Positions 16,189-19,336 of a stretch of DNA of 19,336 nt are shown piece after piece. This DNA comes from Micrococcaceae bacterium UBA6021. Its GTDB lineage: Bacteria > Actinomycetota > Actinomycetes > Actinomycetales > Micrococcaceae. Position 1 is the stretch's first letter; each line of letters begins with the position of its first letter. A program made the position numbers and the translations under genes. Location: contig DIZT01000149.1 in assembly GCA_002427975.1 (NCBI GenBank), positions 19,496 to 38,831 of the forward strand, written 5' to 3'. The notes under the pieces are model-generated. The model saw only the letters and a list, made by a program, of their open reading frames with translations, had not been told where the DNA came from and searched no databases.

Positions 16189-16194
16189 AGATTA
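16189..16194 (-). promoter_or_regulatory. Leaderless -10 element for the ATL-adnA-adnB unit
   Basis: The minus strand reads TAATCT, then 6 nt, then the ATG at 16182. It is the closest match in the window to the TATAAT-type consensus. No TTGACA-like -35 is visible at 16-18 nt. Only 63 bp separate this start codon from that of the divergent exonuclease gene. Confidence 0.55.
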
Positions 16195-16233
16195 CCGGCA
16201 GTGGCGCTGGCGAATCCTGTCGGTGCTGACCGG

Positions 16234-16239
16234 TAGCGT
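16234..16239 (+). promoter_or_regulatory. Leaderless -10 element for the exonuclease gene
   Basis: TAGCGT, then the 6 nt TGAAGC, then the ATG at 16246. The layout matches the divergent element for the ATL gene (TAATCT, TGATGC, ATG) almost base for base after the hexamer. No clear -35 was found. Confidence 0.5.
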
Positions 16240-16245
16240 TGAAGC

Positions 16246-16956
16246 ATGACCACCTGGAACACCCTCCCCCGCGCAGCCTTCGATCTCGAAACCACCGGAC
16301 GGAATTCGCGTGCCGCGCGCATCGTCACGGCGTCGGTGACAGTGGTGGACCACAAAGGGGATGTGATTACGGAACACGAATGGCTGGCCGATCCTGGCAT
16401 CGAAATCCCTGCTGAGGCCAGCGATGTCCACGGCATCACCACGGAGCAGGCCCGGCGTGAGGGACGGCCGGCCCATGAGGTGACCGGGGAGCTGGCCACT
16501 GTCCTGCAGGAACTGTTCGACGCCGGCATCCCGGTCATTGCCTTCAACGCCAGCTACGACTTCACCGTCCTGGCCGCTGAGTCTGCCCGCTACGGTGTCC
16601 GGCAGTTGAGCCGGTTCCCGGTCCTGGACCCGTACATCATGAACAAGCAGGTGGACCGTTACCGCAAGGGCAAGCGCACGCTGACGGCGCTGTGTGAGGA
16701 ATACGGCATTACGCTGGACAACGCCCACACGTCGGCGGCGGATGCCCTGGCCACGCTCCGGATGCTGGACGCCATGGCCATCAAGTTCCCCAAGCTCAAA
16801 ATGCCGGCCAGCCAGCTGCACGAGCTGCAAAAGGACTGGGCCGTCAGCCAGGCGGCGGACTTCCAGAATTACCTGCGCAAGACCAAGCCCACAGCCGTGA
16901 TCGAAGGGGAATGGCCCGTCCTGCCGCCGGAAGACGCCGGCCGCGGCGACTTCTAG
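16246..16956 (+). CDS. DEDDh 3'-5' exonuclease (DnaQ-like)
   Basis: A 236-residue DnaQ-superfamily 3'-5' exonuclease with all acidic and histidine residues in place: D13 and E15 in FDLETTG (Exo I), D105 in AFNASYDF (Exo II), and H161 with D166 in HTSAADAL (Exo III). That makes it a DEDDh enzyme using two metals. The remaining 65 residues (about 171-236) are helical and end in a Pro/Asp-rich tail; no BRCT, UvrC or polymerase domain is attached. It could be annotated as a DNA polymerase III epsilon-like subunit, but the stand-alone architecture also fits a repair or RNA-processing nuclease. It is divergent from the ATL-adnA-adnB unit across 63 bp, so co-regulation is plausible. The stop codon lies in a small inverted repeat (TAGCT-GAG-AGCTA, 16954-16966). 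Confidence 0.9.
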   Translation: MTTWNTLPRAAFDLETTGRNSRAARIVTASVTVVDHKGDVITEHEWLADPGIEIPAEASDVHGITTEQARREGRPAHEVTGELATVLQELFDAGIPVIAFNASYDFTVLAAESARYGVRQLSRFPVLDPYIMNKQVDRYRKGKRTLTALCEEYGITLDNAHTSAADALATLRMLDAMAIKFPKLKMPASQLHELQKDWAVSQAADFQNYLRKTKPTAVIEGEWPVLPPEDAGRGDF

Positions 16957-17263
16957 CTGAGAGCTAACTCACATTTGGGCCGGAACCGCGGACTACCGCC
17001 GCAGGAACCCTAAGATTCGGCCGCGTGGGCAGCTTCCCGTTCATCAGATGTTAAGGAAGAGCTCCATTCGTTGCTTAATTCTGTCAGATAGGCAGTGGAT
17101 CAAGACTTTATTCGGCTGAAAGCGCTCTACGCCGGAAATGAGATGATTAAGTTCAGCGGTAATCCCGCCCCGGCCGGCCGGCATTTTGCAGCAGGCGCCA
17201 GGCGCCACGCGCGCAGCCTCTCGGACCGGTTGAACTCATGACTCAGATGAAAGCGACTACCTG
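16957..17263 (+). other. 307-bp gene-poor spacer upstream of the ABC importer
   Basis: No convincing gene is present apart from a 9-codon frame at its right end. The left half holds a TAAGAT near 17010. The middle (about 17035-17170) is markedly more AT-rich than the surrounding genes and contains TTAATT, TTTATT and TAAGTT hexamers that could be -10 elements. The right side is GC-rich, with CGGCCGGCCG at 17171-17180 and a tandem AGGCGCC. The length and AT-rich core suggest the promoter and operator of the importer, but I cannot single out one promoter. Confidence 0.5.
17193..17206. repeat. Tandem AGGCGCC repeat (near-palindromic)
   Basis: Two adjacent copies of AGGCGCC (17193-17199 and 17200-17206). 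Since GGCGCC is its own reverse complement, the pair is also a near-perfect palindrome and could form a hairpin or a protein-binding site. It lies 58 nt before the lipoprotein start codon, downstream of the likely promoter area. Confidence 0.4.
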
Positions 17264-17264
17264 A
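17238..17264 (+). CDS. Possible 8-residue leader ORF (MTQMKATT) coupled to the importer
   Basis: ATG at 17238 opens 8 codons and stops at TGA 17262-17264, whose last base is the first base of the lipoprotein ATG (TGATG). The lipoprotein itself has only a weak ribosome site (GATGAAAG region), so coupled re-initiation is conceivable. No good Shine-Dalgarno precedes the leader, and short frames like this arise easily by chance. Confidence 0.2.
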   Translation: MTQMKATT

Positions 17265-18199
17265 TGAAAATCAATGCCTTGAAGTGGCTGACCGCGGCTC
17301 CCGTGGCCCTTGCCTTGGCCGTTTCCCTCGCAGCCTGCGGCTCGGGATCGGCACAGCCCAGCGGCACGTCCACCGACGCCCTCGCCGGCAGCGACCAGCA
17401 GGCCCTGGACAAGTACACCACCGCTGACGTCACCCCGCTGGACAAGATCGACAAGACCAAGCTGGGCCTCAACACCGAAGGCAAGCTTGAGGTGGGCACG
17501 CTCTCCGACGCGCCGCCGAACATCTTCATCGACCCGGCAGGCAAGTTCACCGGTTACGACAACGAGCTGCTGCGCGCCATTGCCGGCAAGCTTGGCCTCG
17601 ACGTTGAATTCGTGGCCACGGACTTCTCGGCGCTGCTCTCCCAGGTGCAGACCAAGCAGTTCGACCTCGGATCGTCCTCGATTTCCACCACGGACGCCCG
17701 CCGTGCAAACGTGGGCTTCACCAACGGCTACGACTTCGGCTTCATGGCTGTGGTTGCCAAAACCAACAGCGACGTCAAGGGGTTCAAGGACCTGAACGCC
17801 AATGTCCGCATCGGCGTCGTCCAGGGCACCGTCCAGGACGACTACGTCACCAACACCCTGAAGCTTGAGCCGGTCCGCTTCCCCGACTACGCCACCGTGT
17901 ACGCGAACGTACGCAACGGCCAGATTGATGCGTGGGTAGCACCGTCGCAGCAGGCAACCGGCCAGGTGAAGGAAGGCGACGGCACTGTCATCGCCGAATC
18001 AGTGGTGAACACCCAGAACTTCACAGCATATGCAGTGAACAAGGACAACAAGGCCCTGATCGACGCCCTGAACTCCGGCCTGGACGCTGTAATTGCTGAC
18101 GGTACCTGGGCCAAGCTGACCAAGGAATGGTACCCGGACCGCACCACCCCCGCCGACTGGAAGCCGGGCAGCAAGGCTGCTCCGGCTCCCAAGAGCTGA
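17264..18199 (+). CDS. Polar amino-acid ABC transporter substrate-binding lipoprotein (SBP family 3)
   Basis: A 311-residue lipoprotein that delivers a polar amino acid to the importer at the outer face of the membrane. Lys2-Lys7 and a hydrophobic core lead to the lipobox L22-A-A-C25. A Ser/Gly/Thr-rich linker follows, then the family-3 fold: SDAPPNIFIDPAGKFTGYDNEL near 85-105, DLGSSSISTTDARRANVGF with the carboxylate-binding Arg near 143-147, and RIGVVQGTVQDDYV in the second lobe. The tail is Pro/Ala/Lys-rich. The chosen ATG gives a normal signal peptide. The next gene starts 17 nt downstream. The ligand cannot be read from sequence; glutamate, glutamine, arginine or cystine are typical for the family. 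Confidence 0.92.
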   Translation: MKINALKWLTAAPVALALAVSLAACGSGSAQPSGTSTDALAGSDQQALDKYTTADVTPLDKIDKTKLGLNTEGKLEVGTLSDAPPNIFIDPAGKFTGYDNELLRAIAGKLGLDVEFVATDFSALLSQVQTKQFDLGSSSISTTDARRANVGFTNGYDFGFMAVVAKTNSDVKGFKDLNANVRIGVVQGTVQDDYVTNTLKLEPVRFPDYATVYANVRNGQIDAWVAPSQQATGQVKEGDGTVIAESVVNTQNFTAYAVNKDNKALIDALNSGLDAVIADGTWAKLTKEWYPDRTTPADWKPGSKAAPAPKS

Positions 18200-18216
18200 T
18201 CTGGGCCTAACCGTAA

Positions 18217-18981
18217 ATGGATCTCCTGGACCAGTTAGGTGAAACGTTCCTCAATTGGGGGGAAATGGCGAAAGTCATTCCCTCCCTTCTCACGGTGGGC
18301 TTGCCCAACACCCTGATCCTGGCCTTGGCTTCGGGCATCCTCGGAGCCTTGTTGGGGCTGTTGCTGGCGCTCATGGGTATTTCCCGGAATCCGGCGGCCC
18401 GCTGGGCAGCGAGGATCTACACCGACCTTTTCCGGGGCCTGCCCGCCATTCTGGTGATCCTGGTGATCGGCATTGGGCTCAGCCCCATTGCCCGGGAACT
18501 TACCGGAAACCGGAACCCGTATCCGCTCGGGATCCTGGCCCTTACCCTGATCGCCGGCGCCTACATCGGTGAGATCTTCCGCTCCGGTATCCAGAGCGTG
18601 GAGAAAGGCCAGCTGGAGGCCTCGCGTGCTTTGGGCTTCAGCTATGGCAAGTCCATGCGCCTGGTGGTGGTGCCGCAGGGCATCCGCCGCGTGCTGCCTG
18701 CCCTGGTGAACCAGTTCATCTCGCTGCTGAAGGATTCCTCCCTGGTGTTCGTGCTGGGTCTGGCTGCCTCGGACCGCGAGATCTTCCGGATCGGTAACGA
18801 TGCCATGGCCAACACGGGAAACCTTTCGCCGCTGGTGGCCGCAGGATTCGTGTACCTCATCCTGACCGTGCCGCTGACGCACCTGGTTAATTACATCGAC
18901 AACCGGCTGCGGACCGGCCGGCCGGAGAAGAAGGAACCGGACGAGCTGGCGGCACCTATCGGCAAGGGGGCACAGGCATGA
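18217..18981 (+). CDS. Amino-acid ABC transporter permease (HisM/GlnP type)
   Basis: A 254-residue inner-membrane permease. There are about five hydrophobic segments, including 23-55 (LTVGLPNTLILALASGIL), 75-90 and 200-225. The cytoplasmic EAA loop at about 134-165 (EASRALGFSYGKSM) docks the ATPase. PNTL near the N-terminus and FRGLPAILVILV are typical of the polar amino-acid uptake family. It lies between the binding protein and the ATPase, and its TGA overlaps the ATPase start (ATGA, 18978-18981). The ATG at 18217 lacks an evident ribosome site; a later in-frame ATG (MAKVIPSLL, 18266) follows a G-run and is an alternative, but it would remove only 16 residues ahead of the first membrane helix. 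Confidence 0.92.
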   Translation: MDLLDQLGETFLNWGEMAKVIPSLLTVGLPNTLILALASGILGALLGLLLALMGISRNPAARWAARIYTDLFRGLPAILVILVIGIGLSPIARELTGNRNPYPLGILALTLIAGAYIGEIFRSGIQSVEKGQLEASRALGFSYGKSMRLVVVPQGIRRVLPALVNQFISLLKDSSLVFVLGLAASDREIFRIGNDAMANTGNLSPLVAAGFVYLILTVPLTHLVNYIDNRLRTGRPEKKEPDELAAPIGKGAQA

Positions 18982-19336
18982 CGGAATTTACTTCCGGCAC
19001 CCTGACCGGCAAGAACCTGCACCTTTCGTTCGGGCATAACCATGTGCTCCGCGGGATCGACCTCCATGTGGAGAAGGGCACCACGGCTTCGGTCATCGGT
19101 CCGTCCGGCTCCGGAAAATCCACGCTCCTGCGGGTCATGAACCGGCTGATCGAACCGGACCAGGGCGACATCCTGCTGGACGGCCGGTCTGTCCTGAAGG
19201 ACAACCCGGATGAGCTGCGCCAGCGGATCGGCATGGTGTTCCAGCAGTTCAACCTGTTCCCGCATAAGACCGTGTTGGACAACGTCTCGCTCGCGCTGCG
19301 CAAGCTCCGGAAGCTCTCCAAGGACCAGGCGCGCGC
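18978..19336 (+). CDS. Amino-acid ABC transporter ATP-binding protein (N-terminal part)
   Basis: The first 119 codons of a GlnQ-type ATPase that powers the importer; the gene continues past the right edge. Walker A is GPSGSGKST (41-49) and the Q-loop glutamine is Q89 in MVFQQFNLFPHKTVLDN. The signature motif, Walker B and H-loop lie outside the window. The ATG at 18978 overlaps the permease stop by 4 bp and has a GGGGG ribosome site about 7 nt upstream. Third gene of the importer operon. Confidence 0.93.
   Translation, partial: MTEFTSGTLTGKNLHLSFGHNHVLRGIDLHVEKGTTASVIGPSGSGKSTLLRVMNRLIEPDQGDILLDGRSVLKDNPDELRQRIGMVFQQFNLFPHKTVLDNVSLALRKLRKLSKDQAR

Noticed and set aside
16954..16966. TAGCT-GAG-AGCTA inverted repeat at the exonuclease stop as a terminator
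   Set aside because: The stem is only 5 bp and AT-mixed, with no T-run after it; too weak to call.
1..19336. CRISPR array, tRNA/rRNA genes, insertion sequences or prophage genes
   Set aside because: No regularly spaced repeats, cloverleaf-like segments, transposase motifs or phage genes were seen in reading both strands.

Overview
This window comes from a high-GC Gram-positive actinobacterium, most likely a Micrococcaceae member of the Arthrobacter/Pseudarthrobacter type. The evidence is the strong GC bias at third codon positions, frequent GTG/TTG starts, 4-bp GTGA/ATGA gene overlaps, apparently leaderless promoters, and actinobacterial marker genes (UPF0182, UvrD2 with an HRDC tail, AdnA/AdnB). 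The order UPF0182 - PDZ/S16 protease - zincin-like protein - uvrD2 - nudC - adnB - adnA - MGMT-like gene parallels, from memory, the Mycobacterium tuberculosis Rv3193c-Rv3204 neighbourhood. Most of the window is therefore conserved chromosomal core rather than an acquired island.

Layout. 1-650 (-): N-terminal part of a UPF0182 membrane protein. 787-2007 (-): membrane-anchored PDZ plus Lon-like S16 protease. 2139-3557 (+): divergent zincin-like protein, ending in a stop-spanning hairpin. 3597-7431 (-): nudC, uvrD2 and a YgjP-type metallopeptidase, read in that order. 7600-8844 (+): divergent aminoglycoside/macrolide-phosphotransferase-fold protein, ending 2 bp from adnB. 8847-16182 (-): an alkyltransferase-like gene, adnA and adnB, each pair overlapping by 4 bp. 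16246-16956 (+): DEDDh exonuclease, divergent from the alkyltransferase-like gene. 16957-17263: a 307-bp gene-poor, partly AT-richer spacer. 17264-19336 (+): a polar amino-acid ABC importer (lipoprotein, permease, start of the ATPase).

How the parts work together. AdnAB resects double-strand breaks, UvrD2 is a second SF1 helicase, the alkyltransferase-like protein is expected to recognise O6-alkylguanine, and the DEDDh exonuclease trims 3' ends. YlbL-type PDZ/S16 proteases remove a division inhibitor after DNA damage in Bacillus. The middle of the window thus reads as a DNA-repair and checkpoint-recovery neighbourhood. NudC (NAD(H) pyrophosphatase/deNADding) shares the uvrD2 transcription unit. 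The amino-acid importer is an unrelated unit.

No unambiguously new system is visible. The best leads are changes at key residues inside known families: AdnA has Ser where the first iron-sulfur Cys is expected, the phosphotransferase has Gly at its metal-binding Asp, NudC has SQSWPFP instead of SQPWPFP and lacks the fourth zinc Cys, and the zincin-like protein has REAAH instead of HExxH. There is also a recurring TANNNT-N6/7-start signature that marks leaderless promoters. No tRNA, rRNA, CRISPR array, insertion sequence or prophage gene was seen.
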